Assembly (NCBI RefSeq): GCF_003287895.1
Contig: NZ_CP030280.1
Span: forward strand, 1,433,501-1,497,500
Origin: Blautia argi
GTDB lineage: Bacteria; Bacillota; Clostridia; Lachnospirales; Lachnospiraceae
Length of the DNA: 64,000 bases
Direction of reading: 5' to 3'
This document shows positions 35,687 through 47,856 of this stretch, piece by piece (positions within the stretch are counted from its first letter, which is position 1; every line of letters starts with the position of its first letter). The translations under genes and the position numbers were made by a program. Under the pieces are notes generated by a model. It was not told where the DNA came from, made no database searches, and worked only from the letters and a program-made list of their open reading frames with translations.

Positions 35687-37312
35687 GTGGGAGATTTTAT
35701 ACAACTAATAAATAAAATGAAAATATCATTAAAACAATTTATTTTTAGCTATTTAAAGTGTTTGCTGTGGGCTTGTGCATATACTATTGTTGCTTTGATT
35801 TTTCCAAGTATGGTAGGAATGATTATAGATAATGGCATTGCTTTAAATGATTTTTCGAAAGTTATAAAAGAGTCAATGGGGTTACTGGTGCTGGGTGGAT
35901 TGATGATCCTTTTTCAATATTTGCAGAAATTAAGTTTTGCAAGTTTATCACAGGAAATCATTATTGATATAAAAAAAACTTTAATTCAGAAAATCTCACG
36001 AACTAACTACCTTTTTTGGAAACAGCATAAGTCTGGAGATGTCTATACCGTAATAGAAAAAGATGTCAATCAATTAGAAAATTTACTGCTATCAATTTTT
36101 AGCAATGGAATTACAAATGTTTTTGTTGTTTTAAGTGTATCTATATATATGATTTATATAAATATGTTTATCGGAGTTGTAGTAATTTTATTGGCATTCT
36201 TGTTTGCAACATTTCAAAGAAGAATTGGAAATGTCGCAAAAAGAGGAATGACCAAATTGAGAGAAACAGTGGGGAATATTTCAATACATACTAACAATAT
36301 AGTAAATAATGTTCTACCTATTAAAATGCTGGGGATTTCAAAGGATATTATTGATGATTATTGTAGGAATTTACGGGATTATAAAAAACAATATATAAAG
36401 CAAGTCTTAATTTTAAATCATGTGCAATCGACAGGAATGGCTTTTACTGCAATAGGACTATTTATTATTATGATTTTTGGGGCGATGGAAGTTTTACAAA
36501 ATAGATTATCTATAGGATTTTTGTTTAGTTTAACTATGTATTTACAAAGGCTTTATAATCCTATTATAGGATTGGGGAATGTTTATGTTTCTTTGCAGAG
36601 TTTTAGTCCTATAGTTAGTAAATTGCTTGAAATACTTAATAATACAAATGAAATTGCTGACGGAAAATACACTCCTAAAACACATTTATCTGGAAACATC
36701 TTGATTAATAATGTTAAGTTTAAATATAGTGATGGAGCAAACTATATTTTAGATGATTTTTCTTTAAGTATAAGATCAGGAGAAAAAATAGGAATTGTAG
36801 GAAAAAATGGTACAGGAAAGACTTCACTATTACGTTTGTTTGCACGAGTGTGTAAAGCGGAGTCGGGTAGTATTTTGTTAGATGATGTTGAAATAAGTAA
36901 TTATTGTGAGCATTTTTTAGAAGAAGAAATAGGGTTTATGTTACAAGAAAATTATTTACCGGATTGGACATTAGAAGATTTTTTTGGTAAAAATAATGTT
37001 GAAAATGCGGAAAAGATGATGAACGATTTGGGTATACCACTTAGGAAATTTTCCAAAGGAATGAATAGTAGGATTGGTGAGAATAAAATTTCTTTATCTG
37101 GTGGAGAACTACAAAAGCTTGCTTTTATTAAGCTACTTTTAGAACAAAAACAAATTTATATTTTTGATGAGCCAACTTCAGCCTTGGACTTGGAGAGTGA
37201 AGAAAAGATGATAACTATGCTTCGGAAATATTTGAAAAATAGAACGTGTATCATCATTACTCATAGAAAAGCAATCTTAAATATATGTGATAAAATTATA
37301 GAGTTTAAATAG
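35687..37312 (+). CDS. ABC exporter (fused membrane and ATPase domains)
   Basis: A GTG start at 35687 follows AAAGGGAG. The 541-aa protein has an exporter membrane domain with about six spans (about 18-300), then the ATPase: Walker A GKNGTGKTS, signature LSGGELQK, Walker B IYIFDEPTSALD. There is no C39 peptidase domain, so leader removal must be done by another protease. It is the likely export pump of the peptide product. Its stop (37310-37312) abuts an IS3 remnant, but the C-terminal end looks natural (IITHRKAILNICDKII). Confidence 0.85.
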   Translation: MGDFIQLINKMKISLKQFIFSYLKCLLWACAYTIVALIFPSMVGMIIDNGIALNDFSKVIKESMGLLVLGGLMILFQYLQKLSFASLSQEIIIDIKKTLIQKISRTNYLFWKQHKSGDVYTVIEKDVNQLENLLLSIFSNGITNVFVVLSVSIYMIYINMFIGVVVILLAFLFATFQRRIGNVAKRGMTKLRETVGNISIHTNNIVNNVLPIKMLGISKDIIDDYCRNLRDYKKQYIKQVLILNHVQSTGMAFTAIGLFIIMIFGAMEVLQNRLSIGFLFSLTMYLQRLYNPIIGLGNVYVSLQSFSPIVSKLLEILNNTNEIADGKYTPKTHLSGNILINNVKFKYSDGANYILDDFSLSIRSGEKIGIVGKNGTGKTSLLRLFARVCKAESGSILLDDVEISNYCEHFLEEEIGFMLQENYLPDWTLEDFFGKNNVENAEKMMNDLGIPLRKFSKGMNSRIGENKISLSGGELQKLAFIKLLLEQKQIYIFDEPTSALDLESEEKMITMLRKYLKNRTCIIITHRKAILNICDKIIEFK

Positions 37313-37580
37313 CAGAAATAACTTCATTGGTTTTATGCAGCTCTACAGTGATTTTCGGAGCACCATAGTTCTGCTTAGAATCATCATAAATATCCTGTAT
37401 TTTGGCTTTTACAGTTTCACGACGTATTTCTGTATCAGAAGGTACGTGGTGGAGCCATGCATGATATCCTGAACGAGAGATACCTAAAAATTTCAACATT
37501 CCGGAGACGGAAACCCGGCGTCCAGCCTTCTTGGCAGCTTCCGTCTTCTCAGAAACTTCGAGAAAAATGGCTTCTGTCAT
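37305..37580 (-). pseudogene. IS3 OrfB transposase, N-terminal fragment
   Basis: MTEAIFLEVSEKTEAAKKAG then SVSGMLKFLGISRSGYHAWL and DSKQNYGAPKITVELHKTN match the HTH_21 N-terminal part of IS3-family OrfB. The frame ends by running into the neighbouring gene, and the integrase core is absent. Confidence 0.75.
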
Positions 37581-37860
37581 TTTCCTAGAATGTTGATGGC
37601 TTTTTTATACATCAAGCGAATCTTGGGCGTTACGTAATTCACACCTGAGACGAGCGATTTCTTTCTGTTCATCAGAAGCATAATTACCGGAACCACGAAC
37701 AGAGATATTGCCAGATTCCCGGAAATCTTTCAGTCACTTTGTTAAAGTGCTGTATCCGATTCCGAGATTTTCCGCACATCCACGTACACCTAAATCCTTA
37801 TGATCTTCGTAGTACTGGATTGCATCAAGTTTAAACTGTTTGTCATGTTGTCTTGCCATA
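37313..37860 (-). mobile_element. Truncated IS3-family element
   Basis: Minus-strand remains of an IS3-type element: a full-length but nonsense-mutated OrfA and the first ~85 residues of OrfB. The catalytic C-terminal DDE part of OrfB is gone, lost at the boundary with the ABC exporter gene. No terminal repeats could be paired. It marks the right edge of the first RiPP cluster. Confidence 0.75.
37605..37859 (-). pseudogene. IS3 OrfA with in-frame stop
   Basis: The frame MARQHDKQFKLDAIQYYEDH ... ENLGIGYSTLTK is cut by TGA at 37734-37736, where Trp would be expected, and continues LKDFRESGNISVRGSG ... RLRCELRNAQDSLDV. This is an 84-residue helix-turn-helix OrfA of the IS3 type, inactivated by one base change. 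Confidence 0.7.
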
Positions 37861-37987
37861 TGAGATCCTCCTTCAGCATGTCTCTATTGTACCATGCTTA
37901 TGTGTATTTTGGGATTTCTCATTTTGGCTTGTACTATTTATATTCTAACATCAGGGTATTAGTTTTGAACGATATAAATAGAGCGAG

Positions 37988-38041
37988 GGTGTTGCAAAAG
38001 AGCGACACCTTGTAAACGCTCAATTAGGCGCTTACGGTGTA
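37988..38041. terminator. Overlapping hairpins between IS3 remnant and AraC gene
   Basis: GGTGT...ACACC (37988-38009) and an overlapping larger hairpin ACACC..GTAAACGC / GCGCTTAC..GGTGT (38005-38041) share one arm, so only one can form at a time. Probably a terminator region for the converging genes. The rest of 37861-38088 has no gene. Confidence 0.35.
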
Positions 38042-38088
38042 TATATAGTTATATACGCCCTCTACTTTTTGGATGGCAATATTTTATT

Positions 38089-38953
38089 TTATATGAAAAA
38101 CATTGTTTCTGTATTCCGGAACTCAGATGGTGGGAGTCCCGTTTGCTTTTTGAACAGTCTGCTGAAATATAGTGGGTTATCATACCCCAACAATTGACGC
38201 AACTTCAGCAACAGAATACGTGGTGGTTCGGAGCAGTGTCTTTGCATTTGTAATCCGTAGATTTAATATATACTGCATGGGAGTTACACCGTTGTAGCGT
38301 TTAAAGCTGCGGATAAACCAGCTCGTACTAAGGTGTTTGTCCATGGCGTATTGTTCAATGGAGATTTCTTCTGTAAAATGTTCATTAAAATACTGTGTGG
38401 CTTCTTCCATTTCTTTTTGCAGCATCCGGTTCTGGGAAGAGATGCCGATAGGAGCCGACCGGCTGATGAGAAGGAACATTTCCCTGAGCAGAAGAGATAA
38501 GTATTCTTCATAATGAGGACGAGTAAGTTGGAGTTCTTGAATCATTTTTCGGAAAATCTGATGATATTCCGTAGAGTTTCCAGTCTGGATAATCTGCCCA
38601 GATTCAAACAAATGGTATTCTCTTAAAATATTCTTTACATTATTACCGGTAAAATGAACCCAGTAAACTTCTGTCTGGTCTGTCCCATAATAAACATATC
38701 TTTGCATTTCACGTGGCTTGTACAAAATCATATGTCCGGCCTCTATAATCTCTTCCTTGCCATTTAAAAAGAAATGACCTTTCCCTGCAGCAATATAAAG
38801 CAATTGATAGTCAATCCTTCCCCGGGGGCGATACGTGGGAAGCTTGGGCTGGTGGATCAGCCGATATGTCCCACAGCTTCCAACTACTAATGGTTTGCTC
38901 TTATCTTTAAAATCCAATAATGAATTATGCAGATAGCCAGAATTGATATACAT
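38089..38953 (-). pseudogene. AraC-family regulator of the lac genes, late frameshift
   Basis: The product has an AraC N-terminal cupin (GRIDYQLLYIAAGKGHFFLN, about 47-90) and two helix-turn-helix motifs (ISIEQYAMDKHLSTSWFIRS; then SVAEVASIVG). The frame shifts at the C4/G4 run 38185-38188. Dropping one base restores YDNPLYFSRLFKKQTGLPPS and an end at 38089, total 287 aa, the standard length. As it stands the protein lacks the second recognition helix. It is divergent from the lipoprotein and lacZ genes, whose promoters share a 41-bp element, so it is the likely activator of both, responding to a galactoside. Real mutation or sequencing error. Confidence 0.8.
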
Positions 38954-39000
38954 GATGCATCTCGCACCTCCTTTAATAAGCAGGCTTTTGTTAAAGATAG

Positions 39001-39066
39001 TGTATCATTTCGTGTATATTTTGTCCAATAGAGTTTATGGATGGAATAGGAAAAAAGGAGTAAAAT
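39001..39066 (+). promoter_or_regulatory. lac operator/promoter copy 1
   Basis: A 41-bp element starting TGTATCATTTCGTG (39001-39041) is repeated at 40057-40097 with two differences. A -10-like TAAAAT (39061-39066) follows, with a weak -35 overlapping the element end, as at AraC-activated promoters. It drives the DUF4300 lipoprotein gene. Confidence 0.7.
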
Positions 39067-39114
39067 AGGCAGTGTAACAGGGAAATAAGGGAAAAGCAAA
39101 GAGGAGAGTTTTAA

Positions 39115-39960
39115 ATGAAGAAAACAATTTTGGTATGGGCAACCGTTATGGCTGCCGGTATGTTGGCACTGTCTGGATGTGGGAAGAAAGAAACCGGACA
39201 GGCAGGAGAATATACAAACCTGGCAGATAAAGAGTCCAGAAAATCCGTTGTGGGAGAACTGGAGGCATGCGGTGTAACAAAAGAACAGACTGCCACATTG
39301 GAAAAATGGGCAGAGGATTATCACGAGATCACTGCTAAGTCATACTCATATCCAAAAGGATTTACGGCTTTGCCGGAAAGCGGGATGGATTACAGCTCCA
39401 TTCTGATGGATGATTCTGCTGAGTCCTATTCGTATCTGCAGGCATCAAACTGTCGTCTGACCGCTTTTAATCTGATCAAGAACCAGTTGACAACAGCAGG
39501 AACCGGGAATGATACGGACTTGTGGCTGATGTTTGATATTGAGGCTATTGATACCATGCCGGAATATCAGTTGACCAAAGAGGAACGGGCAGGTTTTCTG
39601 ACACTTTTTAACCAGGTGTCTGTGGAAGGAACCAAAACTTTAGAAGAGCATGAGGAAAAAATCCAGGAGGCATGGAATGAACGGGATATTCAGATCAGTG
39701 GGGATAAGCTTTCTCTGATCAGTGTGTATCTGCACGCACCGGAGGATCAGGCACGTTTTGTAGGGCATACAGGTGTTCTGGCAGAAACAAAAGAAGGTCT
39801 GCTTTTTGTGGAAAAGTATAGTGCCCTTGCCCCTTTCCAGGCAACGTATTTTAAGGATCGGGCAGAACTAAAAGACTATCTGCTGGCAAGACCGGATTTG
39901 TATGGAGATGAAACAGAACTAGATCCCATTGTTATGGAAAATAGAACGGTAATGAAATAA
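39115..39960 (+). CDS. DUF4300-family lipoprotein
   Basis: The 281-aa protein has a lipoprotein signal (MKKTILVWATVMAAGMLALS then GC; Cys at about 22) and a mature domain beginning EYTNLADKESRKSVVGELEA that I assign to DUF4300. The stretch ASNCRLTAFNLIKNQLTT resembles family features. Function is unknown; it is surface-attached. It has its own copy of the lac-type promoter element and a terminator after it, so it is co-regulated with, but separate from, lacZ and the symporter. A link to galactoside capture or to host interaction is possible but unproven. Confidence 0.7.
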   Translation: MKKTILVWATVMAAGMLALSGCGKKETGQAGEYTNLADKESRKSVVGELEACGVTKEQTATLEKWAEDYHEITAKSYSYPKGFTALPESGMDYSSILMDDSAESYSYLQASNCRLTAFNLIKNQLTTAGTGNDTDLWLMFDIEAIDTMPEYQLTKEERAGFLTLFNQVSVEGTKTLEEHEEKIQEAWNERDIQISGDKLSLISVYLHAPEDQARFVGHTGVLAETKEGLLFVEKYSALAPFQATYFKDRAELKDYLLARPDLYGDETELDPIVMENRTVMK

Positions 39961-39980
39961 AAAAACAAACAGGTGAACAT

Positions 39981-40029
39981 AAGACCGATATATCTGGAAC
40001 ATTTCAGGTATGCCGGTCTTTTATTTTTG
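39981..40029 (+). terminator. Terminator after the DUF4300 gene
   Basis: AAGACCG (39981-39987) pairs with CGGTCTT (40014-40020), extended to ~16 bp with a few mismatches, followed by TTATTTTTG. Confidence 0.75.
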
Positions 40030-40056
40030 TACTCAACCGGTGAGGGTTTTAGTAAT

Positions 40057-40123
40057 TGTATCATTTCGTGCATGTTTTGTCCAATAGAGTTTATGGACGA
40101 ATCATGTAAAAAGAGCGTAAAAT
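40057..40123 (+). promoter_or_regulatory. lac operator/promoter copy 2
   Basis: Second copy of the 41-bp element (40057-40097), with TAAAAT at 40118-40123 at nearly the same distance as in copy 1. It lies ahead of lacZ and probably controls lacZ and the symporter through the AraC regulator. Confidence 0.7.
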
Positions 40124-40131
40124 AAGGATAA

Positions 40132-43236
<3,105 letters not shown>

Positions 43237-43242
43237 AAATAC

Positions 43243-44622
43243 ATGAATGAGAAAAAATATTTAAAATGGTATAACAAGGTAGGATATGGTTCCGGGGACA
43301 TTGCTGGAAATGTAGTTTACGCATTTCTATCTTCTTTTGTCATGATTTATCTTACCAATACAGTAGGATTAAATCCCGGAATTATTGGAACTCTGATTGC
43401 CGTATCCAAGTTGTTTGATGGAATTACGGATGTTTTCTTTGGAACTCTGATTGATAAGACAAAGAGTAAAATGGGAAAAGCAAGACCCTGGATGCTCTAT
43501 GGCTATATCGGATGTACCGTAACTTTAGTCGCTATTTTTGCCATACCTACAACTATGGGGGAATTTGCACAGTATGCCTGGTTTTTTATTGCGTATACGC
43601 TGTTAAATGCAGTATTTTATACAGCGAATAATATTGCGTATTCTGCACTGACAGCCCTGGTAACAAAGAATAGTAAGGAACGTGTACAGATGGGGTCTTA
43701 CCGCTTCATTTTTGCTTTTTCTACCAGTCTGTTGATTCAGTCTTTAACCATTGGATTTGTAGAATGGATGGGCGGCGGAGCAGCTGGATGGAGGACCGTT
43801 GCGATTATCTATGCAGTAATCGGATTGATTGTTAATACGATTTCTGTACTTTCTGTAAAGGAATTACCGGAAGAAGAGTTAAATGATGGGAAAGAAGCCG
43901 GAACCGAAGAAAGGTATTCTCTGATTGATGCCGGAAAACTGTTATTTACAAATAAGTATTATGTTATGATCTGTGCTACGTATATTTTACAGCAGATTTA
44001 TACAGCGATGCTGAATATGGGGATTTACTATATGACGTATATCCTTTTCAATGAGAAACTTTATGGTGTGTTTTCCTGGTCCATTAATATTCCTCTGATT
44101 ATTGCATTGCTCATTACACCGATGCTGGTGGAAAAGTGGAGAGGAATGTATAAATTAAATCTTACAGGATATGTGATCGGAACGATTGGAAGAGCTCTGG
44201 TTGTAGTAGCCGGTTATCTAGGAAGTGTGCCATTGATGCTTTTATTTACCGGTATTGCAGCTTTTGGTATGGGACCATGGCAGGGGGATATGAATGCAGT
44301 CATTGCTTCCTGTTCCGAATATACTTACTTGACAAAGCATAAGAGAGTAGATGGAACCATGTATTCTTGTACCTCTCTTGGTATTAAGCTGGGCGGTGGA
44401 ATTGGAATTGCCATTACCGGCTGGCTTCTGGATCTTAGTGGCTTTGACGGCACACTGGCTGTACAGTCTGATTCCTGTATCCAGATGCTGCAGATCATGT
44501 ATTTATGGATTCCGGTAGTAATCACACTTATCATTACCATTATTATGGCAAAGATGAATGTAGAGAAGGCAAATGAAAAACTTTTACAGGAAAAGTCTAT
44601 GAAAGACGGTATGCATGATTGA
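43243..44622 (+). CDS. GPH-family sugar:cation symporter
   Basis: The 459-aa protein has about 12 transmembrane spans and the signatures of the glycoside-pentoside-hexuronide (MelB/LacS-like) family: KVGYGSGDIAGNVVYAF at the N-terminus, LFDGITDVFFGTLIDKTKSK and GKARPWMLYG. It imports oligosaccharides, here most likely beta-galactosides, with a cation. There is no C-terminal IIA domain, unlike LacS of streptococci. Six nt separate it from lacZ, so it is in the same operon. Confidence 0.9.
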   Translation: MNEKKYLKWYNKVGYGSGDIAGNVVYAFLSSFVMIYLTNTVGLNPGIIGTLIAVSKLFDGITDVFFGTLIDKTKSKMGKARPWMLYGYIGCTVTLVAIFAIPTTMGEFAQYAWFFIAYTLLNAVFYTANNIAYSALTALVTKNSKERVQMGSYRFIFAFSTSLLIQSLTIGFVEWMGGGAAGWRTVAIIYAVIGLIVNTISVLSVKELPEEELNDGKEAGTEERYSLIDAGKLLFTNKYYVMICATYILQQIYTAMLNMGIYYMTYILFNEKLYGVFSWSINIPLIIALLITPMLVEKWRGMYKLNLTGYVIGTIGRALVVVAGYLGSVPLMLLFTGIAAFGMGPWQGDMNAVIASCSEYTYLTKHKRVDGTMYSCTSLGIKLGGGIGIAITGWLLDLSGFDGTLAVQSDSCIQMLQIMYLWIPVVITLIITIIMAKMNVEKANEKLLQEKSMKDGMHD

Positions 44623-44677
44623 AGTAAACCGCATAAAAATTCATGACTTCCTGTAAGTAATTCATCAGTTTTTTCAT
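44597..44677 (-). CDS. Small antisense ORF, 26 aa, strong expression signals
   Basis: On the minus strand GGAAAGGAGG precedes ATG 44675-44677 by 9 nt, and TATAAT lies about 35 nt upstream of the ATG. The peptide MKKLMNYLQEVMNFYAVYFN then HAYRLS is amphipathic. Its 3' end overlaps the symporter 3' end. It could be a small protein or a regulatory transcript between the symporter and the divergent AraC gene. No family recognised. Confidence 0.35.
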   Translation of the reverse strand: MKKLMNYLQEVMNFYAVYFNHAYRLS

Positions 44678-44789
44678 TCTGGTTTTCCTCCTTTCCTGAT
44701 TTCTGAGTTTATTATATCGGATGGGCAGAAAATCTGCGTGCCAAATCAAAAAGAAATGTAGCCAATTCTTGAGAGGGGGAGGAAACATC

Positions 44790-45581
44790 ATGCAGCCGTC
44801 TTACGAAGAGAAAAAAGAAAAGTTCAGTATGATAAGGAAAAAACCACATCATGTTCCCCCTCACCTTCACAATGCCATAGAACTGGTATATGTAACAAAG
44901 GGGGAGCTGGAACTTGGCATTGGATATGAGTTGTATCACATGGAAAAGGGGGATTTTGCTATTGTTTTTCCAGATTTGATTCATCATTATCAGGTGTTTT
45001 CAAAGGGAAAGAATGAGGTGTACCAGTTTTATGCTTCTTTGGAACTAAGTGGTCCGTTTATGGCACTTCTTCAGAAGAAATGTCCGGAAAATCCGGTGAT
45101 TGCCAACGCAGATTTACATGGGGAAGTTAAAAACGCCCTGAGTTGTCTGATAAAAGATCAAAAAGTCAGTGAGGTTGTGGGGCAAGCTTATTTACAGATT
45201 ATATTATACCGTTGCAGGGAAACATTCCGGTTCATAGAAAAAGACAGTGTGGGGAGTAATGATCTGATATATGCAGCGATGAGCTATCTGTTATCACATT
45301 TTCAGGAGGAACTTACACTTGGGAAAGTGGCATCAGCTCTGGGAACCAATAAGTTTGCCCTATCAAAAATCTTTTCAGGTATCTTTCATACAAATTTCAA
45401 TCAATACTTAAATGAAATTCGTTTAAATTATGTGACCTCTTTGTTGGAAAATACGGATAGAAGGATTACAGATATTTTTCTGGAGGCAGGATTTGAGAGC
45501 CAAAGAACCTTTAACCGGGCATTTCAACTAAGGTATAATCAGACACCAAGTGAGTATCGGAAATCATGGTGGGAAAAATAG
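44790..45581 (+). CDS. AraC-family transcriptional regulator
   Basis: ATG 44790 follows GGGGGAGGAAACATC; the frame upstream to 44721 lacks a good site. The 263-aa protein has a cupin sensor domain (PHLHNAIELVYVTKGELELG, about 24-45) and two C-terminal helix-turn-helices (LTLGKVASALGTNKFALSKI; RITDIFLEAGFESQRTFNRA) with the PSEYR end. It is located after the lac operon and may control a transporter or sugar gene elsewhere, or the lac genes together with the other AraC protein. It is distinct in sequence from that one. Intact. Confidence 0.85.
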   Translation: MQPSYEEKKEKFSMIRKKPHHVPPHLHNAIELVYVTKGELELGIGYELYHMEKGDFAIVFPDLIHHYQVFSKGKNEVYQFYASLELSGPFMALLQKKCPENPVIANADLHGEVKNALSCLIKDQKVSEVVGQAYLQIILYRCRETFRFIEKDSVGSNDLIYAAMSYLLSHFQEELTLGKVASALGTNKFALSKIFSGIFHTNFNQYLNEIRLNYVTSLLENTDRRITDIFLEAGFESQRTFNRAFQLRYNQTPSEYRKSWWEK

Positions 45582-45896
45582 AGGATTCTTGTCTGCTAGA
45601 TATTTAGATGAAAGACAGAGAAAGCTTTATTTTCTTGTACCGTTATGAATATAAAATATATACCAAAAATCGAAGCAGGTATTTCCATTTTATAAAAATG
45701 TATTAGATGAAGGTGCAAGTTATATTCTGCCAAATAAGAGATATGTATTGAAATCTTCTGAAGGAAAGGCTGTATGATAAAACTAATTTTGGGACAAAAG
45801 ATGCTTCTTTTTATGAGAACATTTAGAGGTGAGTTAAAAAGTTCTATGAAAAGGCTTAAATTTAGAAATTGAAGATAGATATTTTAATAAAAAGAT

Positions 45897-45946
45897 AAAG
45901 CACGAGAGTGGAAGTTGGGATGGGTTCTACTTTTGTGCTTTTTATT
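45897..45946 (+). terminator. Terminator in the gap before the second RiPP cluster
   Basis: A 17-bp stem (AAAGCACGAGAGTGGAA at 45897-45913 with TTCTACTTTTGTGCTTT at 45925-45941, G-U pairs) followed by TTTATTTT. It probably ends the AraC transcript 300 nt upstream. The gap 45582-46291 otherwise shows no gene. Confidence 0.7.
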
Positions 45947-46291
45947 TTGCTTGATTTAGAAATACAGAAAGATTGGATTTTCGAAGAATTTGAATGGTGG
46001 GATTTTGATATAGAATGGAGTTAGAACGAAAAGATATTTGTGCCAAATATCTTATATCTTTTGCTGCAAAAGCAGTAATAACATTAAAACAAGTGAAAGT
46101 ATATTTTAAAATGGATTTTTCAGAATGATATAAAAATTTGTGCGTATATATCTAAAAATATTGCACTATAAGAAGTTATCGACACAATACGCACGATAAA
46201 AGACCTATTATACCTAAAATATTGAAATTTCAATCAGAAAAGGTATTATATGTATAAAAGTTAGGGTATACAAAACAAAGGAGAAGACATT

Positions 46292-47838
46292 ATGGGAGAA
46301 AATAATCAGATATTACAAGAGATGATAAAAGAATTACAAAAAAAGTTGCCAGATGGACGACCAATAGGAATTACTTTTTCTACTGAAGAAAAGAAATACT
46401 ATTATGATACAGTGACTGGCAAGATAATTACCTGCGATGATTTGGCATATCAAATTGTAGAAAAAATTTTAGATGGTAAGGTTAATGAAATAGTGCAATT
46501 GTCAGAGTCAGAAAATCTTATTGAGAGTATAAGAAATATTATTAACGTTATTGAACATGAAAAAATTTTCGCTTTATCCAAATTCGAAAAAATGGTAGAT
46601 TTTGGAGAATATGAAGATTTAATTCAGAACCAGTTGGAACAGCTCACATTAGAATTAACGGAAAAATGCAATTTGCGTTGTGGATATTGTATTTACAACG
46701 AAGCTTGTGAAAAGAACAGAGACTTTGGCGATAAGGATATGGATGAGGAAACGGCATTAAAAGCGATTGACTATGCAAAAACACATTCTGGAAAAACTGA
46801 TACGTTGCATATTGGATATTATGGTGGAGAGCCATTGATAAACTATCCGGTTATGATAAAATCTATGCGCTATGCTTTGGAAACCATGAAAAATAGAAAA
46901 CTTCACTTCGCTTTCACGACAAATGCTGTGTTACTTACAAAAGATAAATGTAAAGAATTGGCCGAAATTCCGAACCTGAGTGTTACTGTTAGCTTAGATG
47001 GACCTGAGAAATGGCATGATTTCTATAGAAGAAATATGCATGGAGATGGTAGTTTTCATCAGACGTTACAGGGAATAAAAAATTTAGTTGATGCTTTTGG
47101 ATATGATAGAGCAAAAGAGAATATTTTGTTCAGTATGGTATATGCTCCTCCATATTCAGAAGAGAGATTAGAAGAAACACAGAAATTTTTTTGAGGAATT
47201 AAAATGGTTACCGTCAGAGTGTGTAAAATTTATTACATACCCAGATGAAGAAAGCATGGATACTATTTACAAATATTTGCAGAAAAATCAGTTACTTGAA
47301 GCTGCAAAGTGGGGGAACACAGAACTTGATTTTTCGTTAAGCGATTATAGTCATAAACATGAAAAACAGCCGGGAATGTTTACGGAGAAATTAATGACAG
47401 ATTCTTATTTGCCAATACGTAAAAGGGCTATTTTTGATGTAGTCATGGACAGTATACGCATGAATGGTTGTTGTGTTCCAGGACAAAGAAAACTTTATGT
47501 TACAGTAAACGGTGAATTTAGAATATGTGAAAGAGTAGGAAATATTCCTACAATCGGAAATATAGAGAATGGCATTGATATTGACAAGGTGAAGAAAAAT
47601 ATATATTGATGGCTATAGAAATGAGTCAATGAAAAAATGTTCATCTTGCTGGTATGCAAGGATATGTTCAATTTGCTATTGTGGTTGTTATACAGGAGAG
47701 AAGTTTGATCTTGGTAAAAAAACAGAAATGTGTGAAGAAAGAAAGGCTAGTTGTTTGAGGAGTTTAAAGGCGTACTTTGAGGCATTGGAAAATGATATTC
47801 ATGCGATGGATCATTTAGACAGTATAACAGTGAAATAG
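46292..47838 (+). pseudogene. Radical SAM-SPASM maturase of the second RiPP cluster, two frameshifts
   Basis: From ATG 46292 (AAAGGAGAAGAC) the enzyme reads an N-terminal RRE-like part, the cluster motif C126-x3-C130-x2-C133 (CNLRCGYC) and GYYGGEPLINYP. The frame breaks at the T7 run 47186-47192 (six T would continue FFEELKWLPSE). It breaks again at an AT run near 47600 (two bases short to continue YIDGYRNESMKKCSSC). The SPASM region carries NGCCVPGQRKLYVTVNGEFR then ICERVG and CSSCWYARICSICYCGCY. Joined, the protein is ~516 aa and complete. If the frameshifts are real, the cluster cannot crosslink its peptides; both sit in slippage-prone runs. Confidence 0.8.
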
Positions 47839-47856
47839 AAAATAGGGATTATTCAG

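Noticed and set aside
37988..38041. GTAAACGC...GCGCTTAC as a solo IS66 remnant or MITE
   Set aside because: The flanks carry no 8-bp direct repeat; a simple overlapping hairpin/terminator explains it better.
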